Below, one piece after another: positions 43,460 through 54,701 of a stretch of 64,000 nt of DNA. The translations under genes were made by a program, and so were the position numbers. Under the pieces are notes generated by a model. That model was not told where the DNA came from and did no database searches. It saw only the letters and a program-made list of their open reading frames with translations. The stretch covers positions 19,953,937-20,017,936 of the forward strand of contig JAJEKV010000017.1 of NCBI GenBank assembly GCA_021234155.1, written 5' to 3'. Position 1 is the first letter of the stretch. Each line of letters opens with the position of its first letter. This DNA is from Isoetes taiwanensis (taxonomy: Eukaryota; Streptophyta; Lycopodiopsida; Isoetales; Isoetaceae).

Positions 43460-45172
43460 TCGACCCCTTCGATGCTGACGATTTGGCTTCTGCTTCTGTG
43501 GTCCTTAACCGTCTCCAGGCCGCTCTTCCTTTCTGGCAGTCTATATGTTCCTCGCAACAAGTCTTGCATTGGATTCAGTTTGGTTATCGCCTCCCTTGGT
43601 TATCTTCTTGTCCATCTGTTGCTTTTTCCTCCCCAAACCACTCTTCTCTGTCCGCCCACCTAGATTTTGCTCGCTCGGCAGTATCTAATCTCTTGCGTAC
43701 GGGTGCCGCATCCCCGGTCCTCTCCCGCCCTTTCTTTTGCTTCCCCTTGGGTGTCGTCCCCAAAGCCCTCAACAAGTTTCGCCTTATCCTTGACTTGCGA
43801 TGTTTAAACTCCTTCTTGACGATTCCCTCCTTCCGGTATGAGTCTCTTCAGTTGCTTTCACATTTATGTCTGCGGTCGACCTTAAGTCTAGGTATCACCA
43901 TGTCTCTATCTGGCCTCCTCACCGCACTTTTTTGGGGTTTGAGCTCAAGGGTCTATTTTATGTCTTTAATGTCCTCCCTTTTGGTCTTGCTTCCGCTCCC
44001 TTTGTCTTTACCAAGTTAATTAGGCAGTTAATTTGGTTTTGGCATGGTCAGGGTATTCGTTGCTTGCCCTTATGTCGATGATATCTTGTTTTTATGCCAG
44101 TCCCTCCCTGAGTCTCTCCAGATTCGCTCATTGCCGATTTGCAGCAGGCCGGTTTTCTCTTGGCATGGAAGAAGTATCGTTTTCATCTCTCACAACGCAC
44201 AATCTTCTTAGGCTTCATAATAGATGCTTAGGAAGGTTTCTTTCGCATTTCTCGGGCCAAGAAGGAGCGGGTATTGTCTCTTTGTTCTAGCATGCTGGCC
44301 TCCCAGTATGTCACTCCTCGCCTCATTGCCCAGTTTCTTGGTTTTATCCAGTCTCTGTGCTTAGTCCTGGGTCATCTAGTTGTGCTGCCTTGACTTGGGG
44401 CCTCAATTCAAATTTGTGCGATGCGGACCTTTGGGATACCCCTCTCCTTTTGTCGCCTCTTGCGTCACAGGAAATCCAGTTGTGGGAGACTGTTATACGT
44501 CATTTTGACCGAGCCCCTGTATGGCCCCCCACTGTGGTCAAGTCTACCTTGGGTTTTGATGGTAGCGATGAGGGCTGGGGTGGCTGGCTTTCACGTCCCG
44601 GTTCTCAGCTTCTCTCCTTCTCTGGTATCTTCTCAGCAGATGCTCACCTCCAATCTTCCACTTGGCACGAACTCTTTGCTCTTTTTCAGATCTTGCAGCA
44701 GTGTGCTCCATTACTGACCGCATCCCGCGTGATAGCTCGCGGGGATAACCAGAATGTGTTTTTTCTGTTACAGAATGGCGGTTCACGATCTCTGATACTT
44801 CATTTGTTGCTCCTTGAAGTACTATTTTTTTGCTATTAGCATCGGATTCAGTTCGAGCCGTTGTCGGTTCCACGTTTGGAGAATAGAATAGAATAGAATA
44901 GAATATGATTTTATCGTCCACGGAGACCAACCATGAGTGGGCTGATTATCTATAAAAGATCCGGGCCTTTGACGAGTTTTCCCTTTCCCCATCTGTTTTT
45001 CATCTCTTGGAGGAGTGCTGGGGCCCTCATCATGTGGATCGTTTTGCTAAACCATCCAATGCCTTGCTGCCAGTCTTCAATACTAAGGATTGTTACCCTT
45101 ACCGGATTGCACCTGATGCATTGTCCTATGATTGGCATTTGTTCAATAACTACTGCTTTCCTCCGCTGCCTT
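43460..45172 (+). pseudogene. DIRS reverse transcriptase and RNase H
   Basis: The RT begins with WIQFGYRLPW, NHSSLSAHLDFA and FCFPLGVVPK, then KFRLILDLRCLNSFL. A shifted frame gives SAVDLKSRYHHVSI...FLGFELKGLFYVFNVLPFGLASAP, then PYVDDILFL with the catalytic Asp pair at about 44,074. The RNase H region reads STLGFDGSDEGWGGWL, STWHELFALFQIL and VIARGDNQNVFFLLQNGG, with Asp, Glu and Asp in place. After a 46-bp insertion at 44,881-44,926 the characteristic DIRS tail continues: NHEWADYL, SPSVFHLLEECWGPHHVDRFA, ALSYDWHLFNNYCFPPLP. Frameshifts at about 43,860, 44,060, 44,150 and 44,350 plus stops show decay. Confidence 0.9.
44881..44926 (-). mobile_element. 46-bp insertion: (GAATA)5 plus retroelement 3' end, inside the DIRS element
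   Basis: Five GAATA copies (44,881-44,905) are followed by TATCGTCCACGGAGACC, the same junction seen at 30,703-30,725. DIRS coding sequence reads up to PRLEN before it and resumes with NHEWADYL after it. This is therefore a secondary, extremely 5'-truncated insertion of the microsatellite-tailed non-LTR family, only about 20 bp of element plus tail. Confidence 0.75.
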
Positions 45173-45597
45173 GATTCCCGAAGTATTGCATCATGCTCGT
45201 CTTTGCAGAGCACGGCTTACGCTAGTTGTCTTCGCTTGGCCTTCTGCACCTTGGTGGCCGTTGCTTGCTGTCGATTCCTCTTCTTGGCAGCCCTTTGTTC
45301 ACGATGTCGTTTTCTTTCATGAATTTGCTCATGCCTTACTCCCATCACCCTCTTCTCCCATTGCGGGCTCTCGCCGACATGCTGCTTTATTTGCCTTACG
45401 TTGTAATTTTTTCGATTAAATGGATCTTTATTGGTTCAGCTGGTCATTTTTCTCTTTTTAGTTTGACTTGTTCTAAGTTATGTTTTCTAGTTTAGGGGTT
45501 GCTTGGCTGCTTTTGCTTGTCGTGTGCGTAGCTAGAAGTTGTTTAGCTTTGAGGTTTATGATAGGTTTTTGACTACTGTGGTTTGTCTTGTTTTCCA

Positions 45598-46368
45598 GAT
45601 ATCTTACCTTTCTTCGACGATCCCTCTTTGCCCTTCTTCACCTCGGCTTTGGTATCTGTCCTCCAGTCCCGTGCTTCATCTACCTTGCTTAGTTACTCCT
45701 CCGCTTGGCTATCTTTTCGGCATTGGTGCAGCTCGCAGTAGGTTACAGCACTACCTGCTTCCCCCCTACATGTTGCTGCCTTTTTCTCCTCTTTGGTATC
45801 CGCCCATCGCAGTCCTACCTCCATCGGTATCGCTTCTGCTGCAATTGCCTTTTCTCACGGCTTGGTCAACTTCCCGTCTCCTTGCTCCGCGCCCCTTCCT
45901 GCTTTAGTTCGTCAGGCAGCCCCACGTGTCCATTGCCCTTCACGAGAGCGCCTTCCGCTGACTGCGGCCCACGTTCGCCAGATCATTTCTTTGCTTGCCC
46001 CGCCGCACGCCGATTGGCGTGGTATTATGAAGGCCTGCCTTGTCACAATCTGCTTTGCTGGGTTTCTTCGTATCTCTGAGGCCCTGCATCTGAATTGGCG
46101 CGACCTTTCTTTCTTCCCCGACCATGTCCAGTTGTATATCCGCAAATCCAAATGCGACCAAGCTGCTGCCGGTCAGGAAGTCCTCATAGCTCGCACTTTT
46201 TCTCCCTCTTGTCCTGTGATGTTACTGCAACTTTTGTTATCTGCCTGTGGTTTTCGCACCTCTGACCCACCTTCGGGTGGACCGCTTTTTCGCTCTTCCT
46301 TGGCTTCTTTGCGCCCGTTGTCTTATGTCGCTGCCCACTCCTGGTGGTTCGAGTCTCCGCATCATTAG
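45598..46368 (+). pseudogene. DIRS tyrosine recombinase, 3'-truncated
   Basis: The core-binding region reads STLLSYSSAWLSFRHWCSS, one in-frame TAG (about 45,738), then LPASPLHVAAFFSSLVSAHRSPTSIG. The catalytic domain has CFAGFLRISEALHLNWRDL with the first catalytic Arg, and YIRKSKCDQ with the conserved Lys. The downstream His/Arg box is only partly recognisable (AHSWWFES in one frame, SSLRIIRADLG in another). The terminal Tyr motif is missing, because the sequence changes to an unrelated repeat at about 46,372. The enzyme would have integrated circular cDNA without target-site duplication. Confidence 0.85.
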
Positions 46369-46385
46369 GGCGGATTTGGGGTCTG

Positions 46386-46900
46386 AAAATGGCCTCCTAT
46401 CAGCCATTCCACGTCATATTTCCGCTCCCTTTTTCCCATGCCACCTAGGATACCAAACTCTCATAATTACAGATTTGCTTGGAATATTCTTCCGGAATAA
46501 GGGGGATTGCACATTCATGGCGCCGCCATATGTATTTAATTCTGTTGGTTGTCAGACGGACTGATGCAACACGTGGCGCTTCTAAAATGCCACTTGCATT
46601 ATAGCATACCGGCAACTCATGACGGTGTCTCTTGGTAAGCGTGCGCGTCACCACCTTCTACATTTCAAAAGTTGAATGTGTAGGTTGAAGCTTTGTATCA
46701 GATCAGACTTTCATTTCGGGGGGTGCTGGGTCACGCTTTAACCGATCTTCACTTCATCCTAATACAAGGCTTCCGCCCCTACAATTCCAAATTTGAATTT
46801 GCTTAATGTATAAAAGCATGGATTGTAGGAGAATGGACTTTTCGATTTCCATATGCACGCTTGCAAATTTCAAAAACGGTTAGTATGGACGCTCGCTCAC
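46386..46900 (+). repeat. Dispersed direct repeat, copy 1
   Basis: Begins AAAATGGCCTCCTATCAGCC and shares, in the same order with 48,363-48,890, TTTGCTTGGAATATTC, GCCATATGTATTTAATTCT, GCATTATAGCATACCGGCAA, TTGAATGTGTAGGTTGAAGC and TATAAAAGCATGGATT. It contains a TATA-like TATAAAAG at 46,809. It could be an LTR, a subterminal repeat or a non-autonomous element; the ends do not show clear TG...CA. Confidence 0.8.
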
Positions 46901-47170
46901 ACCGGTTTAATTGTGTTGGGGCATAAAAATACCACACCTTGATTTCACACTACGTCGCGATCTACATACAAGATGGAAGTTGCTTGTTGTCAAATTAAAC
47001 TTAAACACAAGTGAGGTCGGCACTTACGTGGTTTTCTCGAGGAGGGTTTGAGTGTTTTTTTAAATCCCAATTATCGACATAGTGTGACGCGTAGCATCTT
47101 GGTATTAAATAGTATGTTAAATTCAATTATATCGGGTTCATTTTCTGGTTAAACTCAAATCATATAGGTT

Positions 47171-47278
47171 TAGGAATAAGGTTAAAAAAGGAAGATATTG
47201 GCTATTTAGGAATAAGGTTAAAAAAGGAAGATATTGGATATTTAGGTATAAGGTTAAAAAAGGAAGATATTAGATATG
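47171..47278. repeat. Three tandem copies of a 36-bp unit
   Basis: Units start at 47,171, 47,207 and 47,243 and share TAGGAATAAGGTTAAAAAAG followed by GAAGATATTGG. Noncoding. Confidence 0.9.
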
Positions 47279-47712
47279 GCTCAAATTTCGAGATATGCAC
47301 ATAATGGCATGTAATGATGGTTGATAGGACTGGAATACGAATCATTCCTACGATTTTCACGTCTAATCCAGCCTATATCTATTCCAGCCTAGATTGGCGC
47401 CCATTCTCCCCCAATCTCCGCCCAATCTTTGCTAGATCCTCCGCCCAATTTCTCTAGTCCATCGCCATGAAGAGATCAGCTACTTTAAGAGCCGGAGGTG
47501 TCCTCCAAGAGGCGCCTATTACGGCCGGAAGAGGTGTTCCCTCCGGCAGCCCCCCGCTGCCCACGGTTCTTGCTCTTTTCAATGCCTCGATTCCTCCGAT
47601 TCTTTTGACGAGGAATCGAGAATGAGGAATCGTGAGGAAATTTCGAGCAGGAGTTCATCACGTGTGTTCTTGAAGGTCGGATAGGAGATTCTTCAGAAAA
47701 TGAGTATTCACC

Positions 47713-47887
47713 GACGGAGAAGAAGCCGAAGATGATGAAGAAGATGAAGAAGTTGAAGACGAATCTGCTGACTTCGAGGAGCTCATGGCGTTAGTTCATG
47801 GTACATGCATGTTTTCTTTCTTTTCTTAAGCATTCAACTAACGGTTATTTCTTATTTTTTTTTGCAGATGATGAAGCAGATGAATGA
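47713..47887 (+). CDS. Two-exon acidic protein tail, gene partly decayed
   Basis: An exon ending at 47,800 reads DGEEAEDDEEDEEVEDESAD, then FEELMALVH. A 67-bp intron (GT 47,801, TTTTTTGCAG ending 47,867) joins it in frame to DDEADE and TGA at 47,885. The neat phase across the intron supports a genuine gene tail. An ATG at 47,467 (MKRSATLRAGGV) may be the original start, but at least two frame changes lie between. Acidic tails of this kind occur in nuclear proteins and in plant-transposon proteins; the family is unknown. Confidence 0.45.
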
Positions 47888-48362
47888 AATTTGTTAGGGC
47901 AGAGCACCTCTTATTTTTTTTTCCTTGTTCTTAGTCGAGCTTGCCTCCAGCTTCTTACCATATGCCTGCAAGCCTCCCGAAGCTTTTTTGTTGTGAATAG
48001 TTGAAGCCTCCGGGCATTTAAATTTACAAAATGATGTAAAGCCATACGGCCATAAAAAATTTTGAATGTAAAAAGTTTTTGCTTCTAATTCCATTTGAAT
48101 ACCTAACTTTTTTTTTTATACATATTGTTACCACTCTTAAGTACATAAGTCATCATCCCTTTTCAAAGAGCATATTATTTTTCAAGGATCACACCAAGCG
48201 AATAGTACATATGCAACAAAAATGGAACACACTAAATTCGCATCGTGTGATCCACTTTCTTATTTGTTGTCAAATTAAAACTAAACACAAGTCCCTCACA
48301 ATAGTCTCCCATTTGCATATAAAATATCTATCATTCCAAGTTATATTATGTTTTATGAACTA

Positions 48363-48890
48363 AAATGGCCTCCTATCAGCCATTCCACGCCATATTTCCG
48401 CCCCTTTTTTTTCCCTTCGGCCGATTTGCTTGGAATATTCTCCTAATAAGGGGAATCGCGATATCTATGGCGCCATATGTATTTAATTCTCTTGTTGTCG
48501 ATTGATTGACGAACACGGGCGCTTTCTAAAAAGCCACTTGCATTATAGCATACCGGCAACTCATGACGGTGTCTCTTGGTTTGTCAGATACCAATCATGC
48601 GCATCACCGATTCTTGTCTTGCCCTATTTTCATTTAGAGTCCATTCCCGCCTTCTACATTTCAAAATTTGAATGTGTAGGTTGAAGCTTTGTATTAGACT
48701 TTTCGCTTCGAGGCGGCCATTGCGCCTTTAAAAGTTCGTGAATCGGATCTTTACTTCATCCCAATACAAAGCTTCCCCTACAAATTCGACTTTGAATTTG
48801 CTTTTGTATAAAAGCATGGATTATAGGAGAATGGACTTTTCCATATGCACGCTAAAAATTTCAAAAACGAGGTTAGTAATGGACCGAGCC
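48363..48890 (+). repeat. Dispersed direct repeat, copy 2
   Basis: Second copy of the 46,386-46,900 repeat, in direct orientation, about 1,980 bp downstream. Small insertions and deletions distinguish the copies; this one has an extra TCATTTAGAGTCC segment near 48,630. Its TATAAAAG lies at 48,807. TTGTCAAATTAAAMCTAAAC occurs both after copy 1 (46,995) and before copy 2 (48,265). This suggests the unit is larger than 500 bp or was once tandem. Confidence 0.8.
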
Positions 48891-49399
48891 TCAAACGGCG
48901 AATTGTGCCGGGGCATACAAATTGTACACATTCATTTCAAGGCCGTAAGGATCCACGCCAGTATGGAAGCTCCAAATGATGTGTGGATAAGGATCCAACC
49001 CGACTCGTGAATATGCTCCAGCCTTTCAATCGCAAAAAAAGAGGTCTAAAAATAAGAACTTAGACTCTCGACATGTTGCGCCTTGTAGGCTCAAAAAGTA
49101 TCGACATCCGGGCGGATGGCGCTTTATATCCATTGATCCGTTGAGTGGCGTGAAACCGCCATTTCGGACGCTTCAAGTTTAGTCCGATTTTGTGGTGACG
49201 GTAACTCGGCCTCTTGGGATATTGTGAGAGATTGAGAGAGGATGAAGGCATTCGAATCGAATACGCTTCCTTGAGATGAGCCGCTCCGATTGTCACAAGA
49301 GAATTATAACTTAAACCAAAGCAGCTCTTTTTTCTCTCGCTTCATTACTCCAATCGTGATGAAGGAAAGGAATGACGGCTTGGGGAGGGAAACTTTTTG

Positions 49400-51482
49400 A
49401 GATACGGTGGAGAAGTCCAAATTGGTGATAGGGCAGCTGCAAGAAAAGATCCAAGAGCTCGAAAGAGCAAACTTTGGGCTTCAATGTAGGTTAAAGAATT
49501 TGAAGAAAACACCCCTTGGCTTGGCGAGAAAGGAAGAAGCATTATCGAATCCGATAGAGGAACCGAAGTTTGGATCAGGTGCATTCGACGCAGGGTCACG
49601 CCACAAGGTCCGCTTTACAACACTAGCAAAGGCCGCTTAAGATCCGGGGAAACTAGAAGCAATCTTGGTTACGTGAGTGAAGAACCTAGCGACGAACGTG
49701 GGAGATAGTGGACATGATTTGTCAGCCCTACAACTCTCCTCTCAAGAAGATGGTATTGGAAATGGTACTAGGGGAGATCTACAAGAAGTTAGAAGCTTAC
49801 GATGTACAGACCGCTTGTGATGATGTAGGCATCGGTAGAGGGCTTTGGTTACCGTTTCTCTATTCAAGCCATTCCACGGGCGCTGAAAAGAATGGGCACA
49901 AAAAAGTATTCGCCCCACGCCCACAAATTGTCGAGAATACAAGGGTTACTAGGACAAAGATGGTGTATGCCATATTAGGAGAGATGCACCACGCTGAATG
50001 TGTCGGTCCCGCCATAGCCATAAAAAGATAAGAATGGCAAGGATTGTTGTGATATAGTTGGAATGAATGAACGCAATAATCTTTGGGTTGACCTCGTTAC
50101 TCTCTTACAATTCCTTGTCAAATATTATGACTTAACAGCTGCGTAAACTAATGGTGAGATTGAAGTTTGCATAAAATTGGATGAAATGGAACCCACCAAG
50201 TTTGAGAAGTATGAGAGGGTATCCGTTGTCATCATGAATAGAGCAATTGAGAATGCAATTGCACATGCTAAATCAAAGAGCAACAAGAATAACAAAAAAG
50301 ATGTAGAGGTGACTTACGAGGAGAAGAAGCGCATGGAAAATGGTTCTCATGTCAATCAAGATGACACCGGGTGGTTAGGTCTCTTTAAAGTTCGAAAGAA
50401 ACCCACGAGGTTTTGAAATGGGTGTTCAATCAAACCGACATCCCGAGTCTAATATCTAGATTCGAGGGAGGGAAAATTGCAAGTAGATCACTATGGATCT
50501 TACAAAGTAATTTTTCACTTGGCCCCGATTTAAAAAAACCAGAAAGCAATGTACAACATAAGTGGAGGAGGACAAGGAACATGCAAAAGTTGTCTCAGAC
50601 TGCAATCATGCAAGGAAGTCAAGTAATCGGGAAGACTGCTTCAACCTTGTCCCTTAACCAAGCAAATGCTCCTAATAGAGGAGAAGAAGATCCCAAGTTC
50701 CATGGCATTTTCCCCATTCCATTAGAGAGGGTTCATATCTCCGCACTTTGCACGGCTTTGTGAGAATCATCGACAAGATGATATTTTGAGTCGCAGATTC
50801 GCGGTGGAACATTTCGCACAAGAAGAGAAGAGAGGAAGGAATTCGTGAGAGTTGAACATGTTCTATCGTAAGCAGGTTTGCATGGTGGCAATGTAAGATT
50901 AGAGCTCGATGAGAAACGGGGTGAAGAACAAGTGTGCCTCGAAGGTGTCAATTGAGGGATGAAAGCTCGACGCCTCATAAAGAATCATAGAGAGGCTCAA
51001 CGGAAATTAGATGGGAGAAAAGGTCTATGAATTTGGAAAATTGTTGGTTGATGCGAGCAGGACCGCATTGTGATGGCGCTCGCTCGGCATTGAGGAAAAA
51101 AAAAGCATGGGATGCATTGTCCGAATTGTTCCCATACATTCGTGAGAATGGACCTCACAAGAGAAGATGCGTAAAATGTTCGTGCAAGCTTAATAACAAA
51201 TTTATTAAAGCTTTCATAGACGCATGGGGAGAGAGAAGTCACGCACTACTTGCACATCTTTTGGGCTCATGCACCTTGGTTTTTAGGAAGTATGGAAGCC
51301 TAGCAAAGGTGGAGTGCACAAGGCATGGAGAAGTCGATAAACAAGCTAAAATAGCCTTTCATCGTAACACTCAAAGAGGGGTGGAAATGTGGGAACCAAC
51401 CCTCAAGACAGATGACGAGTGGTTTTATAGAAGGGCGATGGCTAAATACGACAAGAAGGTCGCTTTAAGAAGCAACCCGTAA
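49400..51482 (+). pseudogene. Decayed unknown transposase-like gene
   Basis: Coding-like pieces follow each other in different frames: a coiled coil (QLQEKIQELERANFGLQ, 49,430), KKMVLEMVLGEIYKKLEAYD (about 49,745), IPSLISRFEGG and FHGIFPIPLERVHISAL then HGFVRIIDKM (50,410-50,790). Then comes NVRLELDEKRGEEQVCLEGV...MKARRLIKNH (50,890-50,985), and AFIDAWGERSHALLAHLLGS...FRKYGSLAKVE...DKQAKIAFHRNTQRG to TAA 51,482. The pattern VH-x3-LH followed much later by a H-x2-LL...YGSL...E...K block resembles the C-terminal half of some DDE transposases, with the Glu as last acidic residue. That is a pattern-based inference. At least five frameshifts or stops are present. Confidence 0.45.
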
Positions 51483-52960
51483 GTCGTGAAACACCATTGG
51501 CATAATGTCAAGAGAAAACGGAAAGTTGCTTGGCAAAATTTAGGCCCCACTAGCATCGCAAACAAAGGGAGATCTAAGAGACAAAGAATCGGTAAAGTAT
51601 ACTTGTAATGTGTAGCATGTTCACACGCACGGGCAAGTACTTGCCTCCAACCTTGTTTGCAAACCAGTAGCTTCGCTGGCCGTGGTGATCTTATTTGTAT
51701 CATACAATGGCGCAAATAAAGGAGTTCGCTATTGCTTGCATTTATGTGGCTTCGGCCGTGAAGCTTTACAAGATAATAATAAAAAGGGTTACTTTTGATT
51801 AAAGTTGTGAAAGATGTTACATTGAAAACAAAAATACAACGACTCATTGTTGCTCTAAAGTGCGAGCTCTTCTTCATTATCTTCATCATCATCATCAGCT
51901 CCGGCCCCTCGCCTTCGCTTTCATCTCTTCCCCTCAAGCGAGCAATCACCCTATCCAAACGTTCCTCCAATCTGTCCACCATCTCTTTGTACATGTCCCG
52001 CCTCCTGTCCCAATAGCACAACGTGTTCTTCTCGCTCAATTAGCATCCTCGTTGTCGCCATAACCACCTCGCAGCTTGTTGGGGCATGTCATCCCGCCCA
52101 AATTTCTATTCAACCGACTGATTTGCCTCTCGGCTACGGCATGAGAAGGTTGAATTCATTCTCTTCTTTTTTTCTCGCTGAATTGTAACGGCGTTTTCCT
52201 TTAGAAGATCATCTTGCTCCTTCAACCTCTTCATTAGAACACCCAACACTATGTCGAAGGGAGTTCTATCCTCTTGCGCTTTCCATTATCGGCCGTTGAG
52301 GATGTGGAGGCCATAGATGACAAATGGGAGGGACGTTAAGATTATAGAAGTGAGGAGCAAAAGACTCTAACCGGGCGGAAGGAGCACATGCAAGGACCTC
52401 AATTTATACATATTAGCTTGAACATATTAAACACACTTTATTGCCGCCGCACGTGTTGTCGAGGGGATTCTCGCTTGGTTGTCCGCTAGAACACATTAAT
52501 GGTACCGTCCACTGGAACACATTAATAACTATTCTAACTACATCAGATATCACACCACGCTGAATCAAGACACATCGAGCTTTAAAACCCTATGAAGGGT
52601 TTCGCCAGGTGATCCGCCTTGTCATTCTCTACCACGGATATTGAAAATTAAAAAATAGGAAACGTAATATTCTGGTACATTTGTCAAAAACTTTTCCCAT
52701 TGAAAAATAAAACCAATTACAAACATTAAAAAACGGGCCCCTCTAGGAGGAGCCCGATGCCTATGATCGCCGGGCAAGCTCTTCCCGAGGGCGTGATAAT
52801 TTTTTCGCCCTCCAACATGATTGCCTCGCCTCGCAACCACGCTCTCATATTCCGCAACCTTATCTTCCCGGCCATCGAAGTTGGGCTCGCAGCCTCTCCC
52901 GCCTTCGATTAAGCGCCCTAAGCCTCTTTGAGGTTATATCTCGTGGGCGCAATTCGGGGT
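51483..52960. other. Region without recognisable genes
   Basis: A His/Ser/Leu-rich minus-strand frame at 51,425-52,039 has an Asp/Glu/Arg-rich start (YKEMVDRLEERLDRVIARL) that could be a coiled-coil relic, but its continuation is not protein-like. Nothing else is supported. Confidence 0.4.
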
Positions 52961-53173
52961 CTAAGGCAGCCCGAGGCTGATTGTCGCACTAAAAAATCCT
53001 CCCCTCAGAAGGCGGCCTTTTCCTCCCCGCAAGAACCAAATTTGGGCGACGCCTTCATCATTCTTTTTTTTTAGAAGGCGGATCCGCTCCTCCGCGCCAA
53101 AGACAATGTTCTGAATTTCCTTGACCAAAACTTGAGACAAGATCTCGGCAGGATGGAACCGAGCCGAGGCCAT
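52961..53173 (-). CDS. Short unrecognised ORF with an upstream TATA box
   Basis: ATG at 53,173 opens 70 codons. The first 40 residues look helical (HPAEILSQVLVKEIQNIVFG, EERIRLLKKK); the rest is Gly/Arg-rich. A CTATATAAAAG box lies about 90 bp upstream at 53,263-53,273. Similar spacing is seen for the ORFs starting at 55,079 and 58,002. No family is recognised, and the tail suggests a frameshift. Confidence 0.3.
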   Translation of the reverse strand: MASARFHPAEILSQVLVKEIQNIVFGAEERIRLLKKKNDEGVAQIWFLRGGKGRLLRGGFFSATISLGLP

Positions 53174-53639
53174 TGAAAGTGATGGGAGAACAGAGTGATG
53201 GCCGAGGGCGGATGTGGTAGAAACAGAAGATGGCGGATAGGAGAAGACAAAGGCCTCCGACGCTTTTATATAGAAACTAGAGATACGCTTGGAATCTACG
53301 GCTGCGAAAACCGATAAAGTTGTGTAATAATCCTACGAGGCTAAAATTATAGCATGCAATTAGGCAACCAGTAGCCTATGTTCGCATCATGGGATCCGGC
53401 ATATCCCAGCCGCATCGTATGCAGCCGCATAAAAGACAAGGTTATTGTGGCAAAAAAGATGCCACGCCCTTGGCATGACGCTGTCATCCACAAGCCACGC
53501 ATGTGAATAGACGCTGTCATCCACATGCAAATTCGCATTTACCCGCAGTTATATCACATAATCTAGCTAGATATTTGTGTTACATACACTTTTCCATTAA
53601 TAAATTATGAATTTATACATACAACGAGGTGTATCGCTA

Positions 53640-54270
53640 GGAGATCATAATGACGCCAAATCCATTGATTGCTACCTAATTGCAAGAATGGCATTTCGCC
53701 GGCCGGTGATCTTTTAATAAAACAAAACAAGAGAACAGATAGAAGCAAGAAATAGAGCAAATTTTTCTTTGAAACAAAAAATATATATACAATGGCTACG
53801 GATCTTCATGATCCTCAGAAGTCGAAGCCGTAAAGCCGCTGCTTCTCATCCTCCGCAAGCCGGGGCTTCTTCTCCATATCTTCTAGCTCACAAAATATTG
53901 TGTGCGCTAAAACCGCCGACCCTACTCTGGCTATTGGCCTCTCGGTACCGGGTTAATGTTGTTGCGAAGCTCAAGGTCTCGCCATGCAAAGCCCCCTAGT
54001 GAATTCTAACTCGTCCAATCCGCCTCCATCTTCTACGACGAGACGGCTGTTTTCGTCGGAACCTCCTTGAATCTCTTCATCACCACAAAGAAGGGTGATG
54101 TCCGCGGGCAGCTTCGGGGCGGCCGCTATTGGGAGGAGGATGAAGATGCCATCGGAGGAGAAGGCGGAAGGCGGAAGGCTAAGGCGGAAGGGGAGAAGAT
54201 GAGCGTAAGAAGGCGGAAGCGGAAGAGGATCGAGGTCGGCGCAAGATAGAAAGTCTTCTATTTATAACAG
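53640..54270 (-). pseudogene. Degenerate duplicate of the coiled-coil gene at 54.7-55.1 kb
   Basis: Plus-strand words occur in the same order in both copies: ATCCATTGATTGCTACCTAA, GGATCTTCATGATCCTC, CTTCTTCTCCATATCTTCTA, TCCTTGAATCTCTTCATCAC, GATGCCATCGGAG and CTTCTATTTATAACA. Their offset is about 870-925 bp. In this copy the minus-strand frame is broken by many small deletions relative to the intact copy. The TATA box TATAAATAG is kept at 54,258-54,266. Confidence 0.8.
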
Positions 54271-54701
54271 GATTTCGTAGTAGCTTGAGTCACACGACGC
54301 CGGGATGCCGTGGGTCGGAAAATCGACCGTTACTTCTCGCCGTCGGTGAGGAAAAAGGACCGTTATTTTTCTAACGCCTTTTCTTCCGTAGAAAGCTCGT
54401 GTGATAATTTTTATTGATAATTTCGTGATACAATCTATACATAAGTAATTTTACTGATACATAACTAAAGATAGAACTTCTCATTGAAGCAAAATAGAAT
54501 CCAAGATGGAGATCACACACGACGCCGAAATCCATTGATTGCTACCTAATTGCAAGCAAGGCATTTCGCAAGGTCGTGTGATATTTTAATAAAATAGAAC
54601 ATACATTGGAACAACAGGATAGATAGAAGCAAAAAATAGAGAAAACTTTTCTTTGAAGCAAAAAATAGATAGATACAACGGCTAGGGATCTTCATGATCC
54701 T

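Larger units (their letters stand above)
40694..46372 (+). mobile_element. DIRS-type retrotransposon (tyrosine recombinase), decayed
   Basis: Plus-strand segments in order are: a 5' untranslated region rich in pyrimidines, a gag-like ORF with a zinc knuckle, a DIRS-type reverse transcriptase, RNase H, and a tyrosine recombinase. No DDE integrase and no LTRs are seen. This order and the recombinase define the DIRS order of retroelements, which integrate through a circular intermediate. The left limit is set by sequence shared with 60.1 kb (TTCTATTGC...GCAATAGAACCGCCATTCC). The right side breaks off at about 46,372 within the recombinase, where another repeat begins, so the 3' terminal repeats are missing. 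Confidence 0.85.

Noticed and set aside
51425-52039. 204-codon minus-strand ORF
   Set aside because: It overlaps the end of the plus-strand transposase-like frame, and most of the sequence (Leu/Phe/Tyr/Cys-rich) looks like antisense of coding DNA.
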